A DNA stretch of 26,820 nucleotides from a virus. The first letter of the stretch is position 1, and the number at the start of each line of letters is the position of its first letter. Where the stretch lies: positions 1-26,820 of the IMG/VR virus record IMGVR_UViG_3300007734_000529. One strand, written 5' to 3'. The notes under the pieces were generated by a model that was not told the DNA's origin, ran no database searches, and worked only from the letters and a program-made list of their open reading frames with translations. Below, one piece after another: positions 21,550-26,820 of the stretch. The position numbers and the translations under genes are program-made.

Positions 21550-22161
21550 ATGAGTGAGAAGTACGAACTGTTGAACAACGCCTGGGGCAGCAAGGCCGCT
21601 GCGCTCGAGCACATCTACCGCATCCGTGAGACCGTGAAGAACGGCCAGCGCATCGAGGGCATGAACGCCCTGCTGCTGGTGGCTGCCACCAACCTGCACG
21701 CAGAGGCCGAGCAAAAGCGCGGCTGTGGCATCAGCCACTTCACGGTCGAGCAGGCCGGCAAGGACCGTTGCTTCTGGCTGCACCGCATGGACGGCACCAG
21801 CACCGACATCAGCTTCCGGCACATCTTCGATAGCCCTGCCAAGAGGCAGCGCGAGGACCGGCTCAAGGCACTGCGTCAGGCCATCGAGCCGCAAGTGGCC
21901 TGTTTGCGCAAGCCTGGCTTTCATGTTCACCATGTGAAGCCGAGCTTTAAGGAGCTAGTGGACAGCTGGCTTGGTGCTCGAGGTCTGACCCTTGACGAGA
22001 TTGAGGTGTTGCCGACGGCCGACAAAGAGCTGCGCTGTGAGATGGCAGATGCTGAGCTCAAGGATGATTGGGCTATCTACCACGACGAGCACGCTGGGTA
22101 TCAGGTGCTGCCCATTGTTGAGCATCAAGCGTTGCACAGTGCAAAGAAGAGGAAGCCATGA
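21550..22161 (+). CDS. DUF3223 (DCL-like)-type protein
   Basis: 203 residues from the ATG at 21550; a GTG four codons earlier is in frame. The C-terminal half (DISFRHIFDSPAKRQREDRL, then KALRQAIEPQVACLRKPGFH, VHHVKPSFKELVDSWLGARG, and terminal EHQALH) resembles DUF3223-type phage proteins, where an H-x-H-H motif precedes an F-x-x-L-V helix; some members may be degenerate HNH-fold enzymes. The usual Cys knuckle is not visible, so any nuclease activity is doubtful. First gene of a coupled operon (ATGA overlap with the resolvase gene). Confidence 0.55.
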   Translation: MSEKYELLNNAWGSKAAALEHIYRIRETVKNGQRIEGMNALLLVAATNLHAEAEQKRGCGISHFTVEQAGKDRCFWLHRMDGTSTDISFRHIFDSPAKRQREDRLKALRQAIEPQVACLRKPGFHVHHVKPSFKELVDSWLGARGLTLDEIEVLPTADKELRCEMADAELKDDWAIYHDEHAGYQVLPIVEHQALHSAKKRKP

Positions 22162-22649
22162 CCTTCATCGTCTACACCGGCGTGGACCCGGGCAAGAGCG
22201 GAGCCATCGCCTCTGTGGACGCAGACGGCACCATCCTCAAGGTGTCGCGTTTCAACCAAGCAGACACCGAGGGGCGCATCGCCCTCATCATCGGTGACCA
22301 CCTAGCCGAGCTGGGTGACGACATCCACGCAGCAACCATCGAGCGCGTTGGAGCCATGCCCAAGCAGGGCCTGAGCAGCACCTTTACCTTTGGCCGCGTC
22401 TATGGCGAGGCATGGGCCGGTCTCATCCTAAGCAAGGCCCGCGTGTCGAGCGTGACGCCTGGCACATGGCAGTCCGACATGAAGCTGCCCAAGAAGGTGG
22501 AGTACGCAACACACAAGCGAGCCATCAAGCAAGCAGCCGAGTCGCGCTGGGGCCGCACCTTTACGCTCGACCAGGTGGACGCCATCTGGATAGCCGAGTG
22601 GGCAAGACTCAAGGGGCCGTGGTCACGCGGCGCAACAGACGGAGGCTAA
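22158..22649 (+). CDS. RuvC-like Holliday junction resolvase
   Basis: 163 residues, start MTFIVYTGVDPGKSGAIASV. The RNase H-like nuclease core is present: GVDPGKSGA (Asp-10), IERVGAMPKQG (Glu-62) and DQVDAIWIAEWA (Asp-138 and Asp-141), the order typical of phage RuvC-like resolvases. FTFGRVYGEAWAGLIL is also a usual phage RuvC segment. It would resolve branched DNA produced by recombination or replication before packaging. Coupled to the previous gene by ATGA. Confidence 0.85.
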   Translation: MTFIVYTGVDPGKSGAIASVDADGTILKVSRFNQADTEGRIALIIGDHLAELGDDIHAATIERVGAMPKQGLSSTFTFGRVYGEAWAGLILSKARVSSVTPGTWQSDMKLPKKVEYATHKRAIKQAAESRWGRTFTLDQVDAIWIAEWARLKGPWSRGATDGG

Positions 22650-22650
22650 G

Positions 22651-23049
22651 ATGACCGAGGAATGGGAGAGACCGTTGATGCCTACCAAGGCTCTGCTCGA
22701 GCTTCACTTTGGTGGCGACTGGCACGCCGTCAGTGAGGGGCGAGTCTACACCCTCGGCTCTCACACCCCGGTGCCGTGGACCATGCATCTGACATCGCTC
22801 TACGGCATGCTGCGCATGAACCTGCGATTGAGCGAAGGTGGCCTCTTTATTGCCAGCCTCACTTACGACGACATGGACGAGCCCATCACGGTCTCGGCAG
22901 GGGCCGTCTTTACCGAGGCAATCAGCAGCGTGGTACGAGCCTACCGCAACACAGCTCTGAGCCTGCCTGCCCCTGTTACCGAGGCCACCAGCGAGCGCGG
23001 CGCCTACTACCGACAACACCTCACACTTAGACGGAGACAAGCCAAATGA
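22651..23049 (+). CDS. Hypothetical protein
   Basis: 132 residues, start MTEEWERPLMPTKALLELHF, one base after the resolvase stop. Beta-rich, with WHAVSEGRVYTLG, MLRMNLRLSEGGLFIASLTY and a C-terminal basic end (LTLRRRQAK). Unrecognised. It overlaps the next gene by ATGA (23046-23049), so the set is translated as one coupled unit. Confidence 0.65.
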   Translation: MTEEWERPLMPTKALLELHFGGDWHAVSEGRVYTLGSHTPVPWTMHLTSLYGMLRMNLRLSEGGLFIASLTYDDMDEPITVSAGAVFTEAISSVVRAYRNTALSLPAPVTEATSERGAYYRQHLTLRRRQAK

Positions 23050-23333
23050 GAACCGACAACATTGACGACCTGTCTGCCCTTGGGCAGCGCATCTGGATTC
23101 TGAATGCCTTGCAGCGCGATACCGGGCTGCGAGCTGTCTACACCGAGACCACGCACCGAGACCAGTACGGCCGGCTGACCTACCGCTTGCGGCCGGTGTC
23201 GATTGACGAGTGTGAGTTTTGGGCATGGCACGCCACCGTGTCGACGCTGTCGGCCAACCCCGTCGCGCTCGCCCTCGAGGTCCGGCAGTTGTGGGCAGAG
23301 TGGCAGCGCCGTGTTGCTCGAGGTGCTCGGTGA
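23046..23333 (+). CDS. Hypothetical protein
   Basis: 95 residues, start MRTDNIDDLSALGQRIWILN. The sequence suggests an alpha-helical protein with a C-terminal ALALEVRQLWAEWQRRVARG helix that is amphipathic and basic. Unrecognised. The end overlaps the GTG start of the next small membrane protein (GTGA, 23330-23333). Confidence 0.62.
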   Translation: MRTDNIDDLSALGQRIWILNALQRDTGLRAVYTETTHRDQYGRLTYRLRPVSIDECEFWAWHATVSTLSANPVALALEVRQLWAEWQRRVARGAR

Positions 23334-23482
23334 GCTCGGCCTACTGCTACCTCGTTGCCGGCGTTCGCATGGTGCCAGAGGAGCGCAAGGTGCAGCCCGA
23401 CATCCTGCTGGCCTGCTTTGTCGTGATGTTCTTTGGCTACCTCGCATGGCTGCTGATGAGCAACCTGGACCGTGAGCCGTGA
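23330..23482 (+). CDS. Small membrane protein (50 residues)
   Basis: The GTG start at 23330 overlaps the previous stop (GTGA) and has GAGG 7 bases upstream. The product VSSAYCYLVAGVRMVPEERK... has a hydrophobic segment DILLACFVVMFFGYLAWLLM long enough to cross the membrane once, flanked by charged ends. Function unknown; as an early gene it is unlikely to be the holin and may be an inner-membrane accessory or exclusion peptide. A longer in-frame start at 23219 overlaps the previous gene and is rejected. Confidence 0.6.
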   Translation: MSSAYCYLVAGVRMVPEERKVQPDILLACFVVMFFGYLAWLLMSNLDREP

Positions 23483-23592
23483 GCGCCATGGTGAGCACCC
23501 TTGTGGACATCGTGATGCGTGACCCTGTCATCGTGGTCATGGGCATCATCCTTCTTATCTCTGTTTACGCTGACGAAATCGACCGCTGGTGA
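23479..23592 (+). CDS. Tiny membrane peptide (37 residues)
   Basis: A GTG at 23479 overlaps the previous TGA (GTGA), with an alternative ATG three codons later (23488). The product continues MVSTLVDIVMRDPVIVVMGI and ends YADEIDRW, with one membrane span (VIVVMGIILLISVY). It ends 4 bases before the next start, so it fits exactly into the coupled chain. The tight fit on both sides is the main support. Confidence 0.5.
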   Translation: MSAMVSTLVDIVMRDPVIVVMGIILLISVYADEIDRW

Positions 23593-23596
23593 CCCG

Positions 23597-24844
23597 ATGG
23601 AATTGATTGATGCAAAGCAAATGCGGCGCAAGCCGACTGATGATGAGGGCGACATCGCCCGACCCGACAGGCTCGAGGCCCTCGCCATGCGTCGGCTGGT
23701 TGCAGCTCGTGGCTACTGGTTGTCACCCATGCACCGAGACACGCCGGTGCCGAGGCTTGAGGGCAAGGAGCTGATGCTCGACATTAGCCAGGCACACAGC
23801 ACGGCTCCCATCGTGTCGAAGTTCGAGTCGTGCTTGAGCGTGCTCGAGCGCATCGACAACCCCGGGCAGAAGCGCGCGCCAAACCAGAAGCGCAGCAGCA
23901 TCAGCAGCTACGACACGCAGGTCAACCAGAGGGCTCTTGCCAGCCATGAGCGCCTGACCTCGACCGAGCGCGATGCGATGGAGCGCAACAAAGAGGAGCG
24001 GCGCAAGGCCGAGATTGAGGACAAGGCGCGGCGCATGCGTGAGATGGAGGCCGAGCTGCTGCCCCAGCTCAGCGAAGAGGACAAGGCGCGCAACCTTGCC
24101 AAGGCCAAGCGCATTAGAGCCAAGGCAGCTGCTCATGCAGCCGAGCAGGACCGGCTCAAGGCCAAGCGTGAGGCAGCCATCGAAGCCAAGCGCGGCATGA
24201 CCCCAGCGCAGCGTGAGGAGGCCGACCTGCGGCGCAAGCGTGAGCAGAGCCGAGAGCGTCGTGCCAAGGCCAAGGCAGCCCTTGAGGCCGAGCGCGCCCT
24301 TGTGCCTGCCCCTGCCCCTGCCCCCGTCGTGGTCGAGGTGGTCACCAAGCAGACTACCAAGCGAGGTCGGCCGAGGGCACTGGCACCGCTCAACCTTGAG
24401 CCCTCTGTTCAGCTGGTGCCGGCCATCGACGAGGCATACGCAACGCCCCTGCATGACATCATCGCCAAGTGCGTTCACGAGCGCATGGTGGCGTGGCGCA
24501 TCTACGAGCGCAAGGTAGGCAGGACCATCACCGAGCAGGCCGAGGCAGAGGCCCGGCAGGACATTGAAGCCAGCATCATGGCTAAGTCTAACGAGGAGCC
24601 CGACTACCTCTACAAGTGGATGGAACGCCGCATCATCCATGCTCGCACCGCCACCATCATCCGTCGTGAGAAGAGACGCGGCAACATCAACGATGACACG
24701 GCCATGCAGGTCAGAGCAGCCATCAACCCACTGACGGCCAAGCGCCTGGCTATCGAGCAGCTCACACCCGAGCAGCAGGCAGACCGCCGCCGAGCCAAGC
24801 AGGCCGAATACAAGCGCAACCGCCGCAACAAGGGCAAGGCATGA
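23597..24844 (+). CDS. Large charged coiled-coil protein, function unknown
   Basis: 415 residues from the ATG at 23597 (MELIDAKQMRRKPTDDEGDI); a GTG at 23519 in frame would overlap the small membrane peptide. Residues about 100-250 are an Arg/Lys/Glu/Ala-rich coiled-coil (DKARRMREMEAELLPQLSEE and AKREAAIEAKRGMTPAQREE). A Pro/Ala linker follows, then a KRGRPRALAP segment (AT-hook-like GRPR) and a folded C-terminus with basic ends. It probably binds DNA or organises a complex. Unrecognised. Coupled to the next gene by ATGA. Confidence 0.65.
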   Translation: MELIDAKQMRRKPTDDEGDIARPDRLEALAMRRLVAARGYWLSPMHRDTPVPRLEGKELMLDISQAHSTAPIVSKFESCLSVLERIDNPGQKRAPNQKRSSISSYDTQVNQRALASHERLTSTERDAMERNKEERRKAEIEDKARRMREMEAELLPQLSEEDKARNLAKAKRIRAKAAAHAAEQDRLKAKREAAIEAKRGMTPAQREEADLRRKREQSRERRAKAKAALEAERALVPAPAPAPVVVEVVTKQTTKRGRPRALAPLNLEPSVQLVPAIDEAYATPLHDIIAKCVHERMVAWRIYERKVGRTITEQAEAEARQDIEASIMAKSNEEPDYLYKWMERRIIHARTATIIRREKRRGNINDDTAMQVRAAINPLTAKRLAIEQLTPEQQADRRRAKQAEYKRNRRNKGKA

Positions 24845-25122
24845 AGCAGATGACACCAGAGCAGCGGGCTGATGCTATCGCCCGCATCACAGCCGTTGTA
24901 GAGGCCAAGCGCGCCGAGGATGATGCGGCCGCCGAGGTGGTGGCTAAGGTAGCCAAGGTCAAGACCGAGAAGCGCCGGGCAGCCTGCAACGAGTACACCA
25001 AGCGGTGGAAGGCCAAGTGCAAAGCCGAGCGTGATGCCGACCCTGCCAAGCGTGAAGCCTACCTCGAGCAGCAGCGCATCAAAGACAGAGCCTACTACCA
25101 CCAAAGGAAAGCCAGACAATGA
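24841..25122 (+). CDS. Small basic protein, paralogue of the 20854 product at its N-terminus
   Basis: 93 residues, start MKQMTPEQRADAIARITAVV, coupled by ATGA at both ends. The N-terminus repeats QRADAIARITAV found as QRAEAIARITAV in the 20854 gene. The C-terminal half is Lys/Arg-rich with a D-P-A-K-R-E-A-Y motif similar to the D-P-x-Y-A units of that protein. It could be a shortened relative, perhaps a nucleic-acid-binding regulator. No known family recognised. Confidence 0.65.
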   Translation: MKQMTPEQRADAIARITAVVEAKRAEDDAAAEVVAKVAKVKTEKRRAACNEYTKRWKAKCKAERDADPAKREAYLEQQRIKDRAYYHQRKARQ

Positions 25123-25568
25123 GCACCGCGTCCTACAAGCGAGACCCCATTGAGTACCGCCGCGAGGTGATGATGAGGACCGTGGCAGCAGCCACCGGCT
25201 ACTCTTGGTCGTTGGCCTCGCAGCCGTTTGCCGACTTCATCCTAACCAAGCGAGGCACCAGTCGTAACTACTTCATCTTGGTCAAGGTCTACGAGTGCAT
25301 GAGCCCGGGCACAGGTGACCTCTGCATCGACGCTGCCGAGTGGGCCGCGGGTACGGTAGCAGCGCAGGCCCTCGGCTGTGCCTTTGCCGTGCTCAGACGC
25401 ACGCCAGACGGTGTGCAGATGATGGTGCATGGCGTCGACAACGACAACCACAAGCCCGACCTCGAGGTGTCGAGCGGCTTTGTCGAGGTGCGCGTCCAGG
25501 CTGACTGGTTTGGCCCCAACGTGCAGCTGCCGAACGGCCAGACATGGCAGCACCTCAAGGCAGACTAG
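25119..25568 (+). CDS. PD-(D/E)xK-like protein, probably degenerate
   Basis: 149 residues, start MSTASYKRDPIEYRREVMMR. FADFILTKRG then NYFILVKVYECM has the beta-strand pattern of PD-(D/E)xK nucleases (Asp, then E-V-K), followed by a helix DLCIDAAEWAAGTVAAQALG and a strand, as in that fold. However the position where a catalytic Glu is expected before V-K is Leu, so it may be inactive or a non-catalytic relative. Last gene of the early block; its TAG stop is next to a structured intergenic element. Confidence 0.5.
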   Translation: MSTASYKRDPIEYRREVMMRTVAAATGYSWSLASQPFADFILTKRGTSRNYFILVKVYECMSPGTGDLCIDAAEWAAGTVAAQALGCAFAVLRRTPDGVQMMVHGVDNDNHKPDLEVSSGFVEVRVQADWFGPNVQLPNGQTWQHLKAD

Positions 25569-25569
25569 G

Positions 25570-25619
25570 TGGTGTGACCGGCCCCGTAAGGACCCGCATC
25601 CTGCAAACCGGCCACACCA
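25570..25619. terminator. Large inverted repeat between convergent operons
   Basis: TGGTGTGaCCGG (25570-25581) pairs with CCGGcCACACCA (25608-25619): 11 of 12 positions, A/C mismatch in the middle, loop of 26 bases holding a smaller AGGA / TCCT hairpin. It separates the early rightward and lysis leftward genes. No T run is present on either side, so it may be a Rho-type or bidirectional partial terminator. Confidence 0.45.
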
Positions 25620-25624
25620 TAAGT

Positions 25625-26011
25625 CTAAGCCTCTGGCTGCTGCTCCGGCTTGTCGCTGCTGCGGCTGCCGCCTGACCTGCCATCGAAGACGTTGGCCATG
25701 GCAGAGCCAAGGATACCAGAGAGTACCAAGAGGATGTCCTTGCTGGTCTGAAAGAAGGATGCACCAACCCCGTCCTTATCGACGGCCTCTGGCAGTGACC
25801 AGTTGATGACCACGAGGATGCCGAGAAAGCACATGAGGGCAGTGATGCCGGTGAAGATGAGACGCAGGATGCTTATCTTGTGCCTGACCTTCTGGTCTGC
25901 CTTGTGTGCCTCGGCCTCAATCTCCTGCTGCAGCCGCGCGAGCTCACGCTCGGCCGTAGCAGCACGGGCAAGGGCCTCGACCAAGTCGGCTTGAGGGTCG
26001 GTGGCAATCAT
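25625..26011 (-). CDS. Holin candidate with two membrane spans
   Basis: 128 residues from the ATG at 26011 (MIATDPQADLVEALARAATA), overlapping the upstream stop by ATGA. An N-terminal coiled coil (ERELARLQQEIEAEAHKADQ) is followed by two hydrophobic segments: ILRLIFTGITALMCFLGILV and DILLVLSGILGSAMANVF, and a charged C-terminal tail. Two-span proteins in a lysis cassette are candidate holins that open the inner membrane. The endolysin lies two genes upstream. Function inferred. Confidence 0.5.
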   Translation of the reverse strand: MIATDPQADLVEALARAATAERELARLQQEIEAEAHKADQKVRHKISILRLIFTGITALMCFLGILVVINWSLPEAVDKDGVGASFFQTSKDILLVLSGILGSAMANVFDGRSGGSRSSDKPEQQPEA

Positions 26012-26316
26012 TCGTCCCAGTGGTTGACTTGGTTCTCGAGCCGACCAACGCGCCTGCCGAGGTCCTGGACATCGTCGGCCAGTCGGTTGAGGGTAGCCGC
26101 ATCGGGCATCTCCTCGAGCCTGCTGCGCATCTCCTTGACCTCGGTGCGCAGCTCCTTCCACTCCTCGCGCACGAGGTTGAAGGCAACGGTGCCAAGCAAG
26201 AGGATGACGGTCGAGGCAAGAGAGCCTATGACGGTGACGACGCGCCACATGGTCGGCAGGCCGACGACGGCCCTGGACGCAAGAGACTCTACCGAGCCGG
26301 TGGGGTTAGCCCCCAT
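26008..26316 (-). CDS. Spanin-like protein (membrane anchor plus coiled coil)
   Basis: 102 residues from the ATG at 26316 (MGANPTGSVESLASRAVVGL). One membrane span (VVTVIGSLASTVILLLGTVA) is followed by a long coiled coil (EEWKELRTEVKEMRSRLEEM and later RLADDVQDLGRRVGRLENQV). That plan, N-terminal anchor then periplasmic coiled coil, is typical of inner-membrane spanins such as Rz. No lipobox partner (o-spanin) was seen in the window. A phage hemolysin-like or holin-associated protein is an alternative. Overlaps the upstream gene by 11 bases and the downstream gene by ATGA. Confidence 0.45.
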   Translation of the reverse strand: MGANPTGSVESLASRAVVGLPTMWRVVTVIGSLASTVILLLGTVAFNLVREEWKELRTEVKEMRSRLEEMPDAATLNRLADDVQDLGRRVGRLENQVNHWDE

Positions 26317-26557
26317 TGGTATCAACGCTCGTCTTGGCTGCGTCTGCATCGAGAGCGCGCTCAACGGGAGTCTTGAGCTCGACATTGCCGGCAGCAAGGG
26401 CCGAGATGCCAGAGGCAAGGGCAATCCACATAGGCGCGGTGACAGCACCCATGCCAGCGGTGGCAACGGTGACAATGGCGGGCACCACAGTGCCCATGAG
26501 ACCACCGATGACGAGGCCCCAATTGAGCTTGCCCTTGCTGTTTGTCAATTTCACCAT
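26306..26557 (-). CDS. Small membrane protein, holin-like
   Basis: 83 residues from the ATG at 26557 (MVKLTNSKGKLNWGLVIGGL), with AGAGG 5 bases upstream. Two hydrophobic segments, LVIGGLMGTVVPAIVTVATA and MWIALASGISALAAG, are separated by a short loop. The N-terminus is basic and the C-terminus acidic. This may be a holin (two-span, short) acting with the endolysin directly upstream. Starts 8 bases after the endolysin stop. Confidence 0.48.
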   Translation of the reverse strand: MVKLTNSKGKLNWGLVIGGLMGTVVPAIVTVATAGMGAVTAPMWIALASGISALAAGNVELKTPVERALDADAAKTSVDTNGG

Positions 26558-26565
26558 GTTGCCTC

Positions 26566-26820
26566 TTAGACTGTTGCAGGGTCGAACCATCCGACCGTCT
26601 TGCCGATGAGCTCGGCGTCGGACCACTTGTGCAGCTTGCGATAGACACCGTCGCCCTCACGCGAGCCAGCAGCGTTAGTGTTACCCTCGATGGTGTGGAA
26701 GCCTACCGCATCGACGGCGACCACGATGCCGGTGTGACCTTGGCACCAGGAGCCCTTGCGAGCTGCAGCTGCAGCCGTGGCATCCTGAGCTCGTGACCAG
26801 ATGTAGCCCGGCTTGACCTT
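26566..26820 (-). CDS. Endolysin, C-terminal part (runs off right edge)
   Basis: An open frame of 84 residues plus stop (TAA at 26566-26568) enters from the right edge. The sequence GSWCQGHTGIVVAVDAVGFH, then IEGNTNAAGSREGDGVYRK is characteristic of the C-terminal half of NlpC/P60 or CHAP-type cell-wall peptidases (His, then E-G-N-T). The catalytic Cys would lie upstream, outside the window. It would cut host peptidoglycan at the end of infection. First gene seen of the leftward lysis module. Confidence 0.65.
   Translation of the reverse strand, partial: KVKPGYIWSRAQDATAAAAARKGSWCQGHTGIVVAVDAVGFHTIEGNTNAAGSREGDGVYRKLHKWSDAELIGKTVGWFDPATV

Noticed and set aside
23723-24856. 377-codon open frame on the minus strand
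   Set aside because: Antisense to the coiled-coil gene at 23597, which fits a coupled operon. The composition is a shadow of its codon bias.
1-26820. CRISPR arrays, tRNA genes, insertion sequences and integrase
   Set aside because: None could be supported. The repeats seen are short octamers without spacer structure, and no tRNA cloverleaf or transposase was recognised.

Overview
The window is a large part of a tailed double-stranded DNA phage or prophage genome (Caudoviricetes). The tail tube and tape-measure genes point to a long-tailed virion, most likely a siphovirus. The DNA is GC-rich, roughly 60% by eye. Starts are ATG, GTG or TTG behind AGGAGG-like ribosome sites, so the host is a GC-rich bacterium; a spanin-like lysis protein weakly favours a Gram-negative one. 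No integrase, tRNA, insertion sequence or CRISPR array was seen. I found no GATC tetranucleotide anywhere.

Layout. Positions 13130 down to 1 carry a leftward late operon: small and large terminase, a portal/MuF fusion, a protease-scaffold with a nested start, two duplicated decoration-like proteins, major capsid protein, head-tail connector and neck proteins, tail tube, a pair of tail assembly chaperones joined by a -1 frameshift, and the start of the tape measure protein, which runs off the left edge. Two small rightward genes (8128-8600), one a LexA-like winged helix, sit inside this block.

Positions 13131-13786 are a 656-base non-coding divergent region. It holds eleven copies of an octamer GGTAACAT in both orientations, an AT-rich stretch, an alternating CG tract, a 15-pair inverted repeat and a promoter-like site. 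It is a strong candidate for a replication origin combined with early/late control.

Positions 13787-25568 carry a rightward early block: primase-helicase, a YqaJ-type exonuclease and a RecT annealase (a phage recombination pair), a RuvC-like resolvase, a DUF3223-like protein, and many small, often translationally coupled unknown genes, including two tiny membrane proteins. Leaders in this block contain a family of RNA-like hairpins: three share the hexaloop CGACAA on different stems, and two share a T-loop-like heptaloop TGCAA(C/G)C on covarying stems. These hairpins are the most unusual feature of the window and may be antitermination or other RNA control sites.

Positions 25625-26820 are a leftward lysis module: an endolysin that runs off the right edge, two or three small membrane proteins (holin and spanin candidates). 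It converges on the early block at a structured intergenic element. If the genome is circularly permuted, the left-edge tail genes would continue into the right-edge lysis genes.
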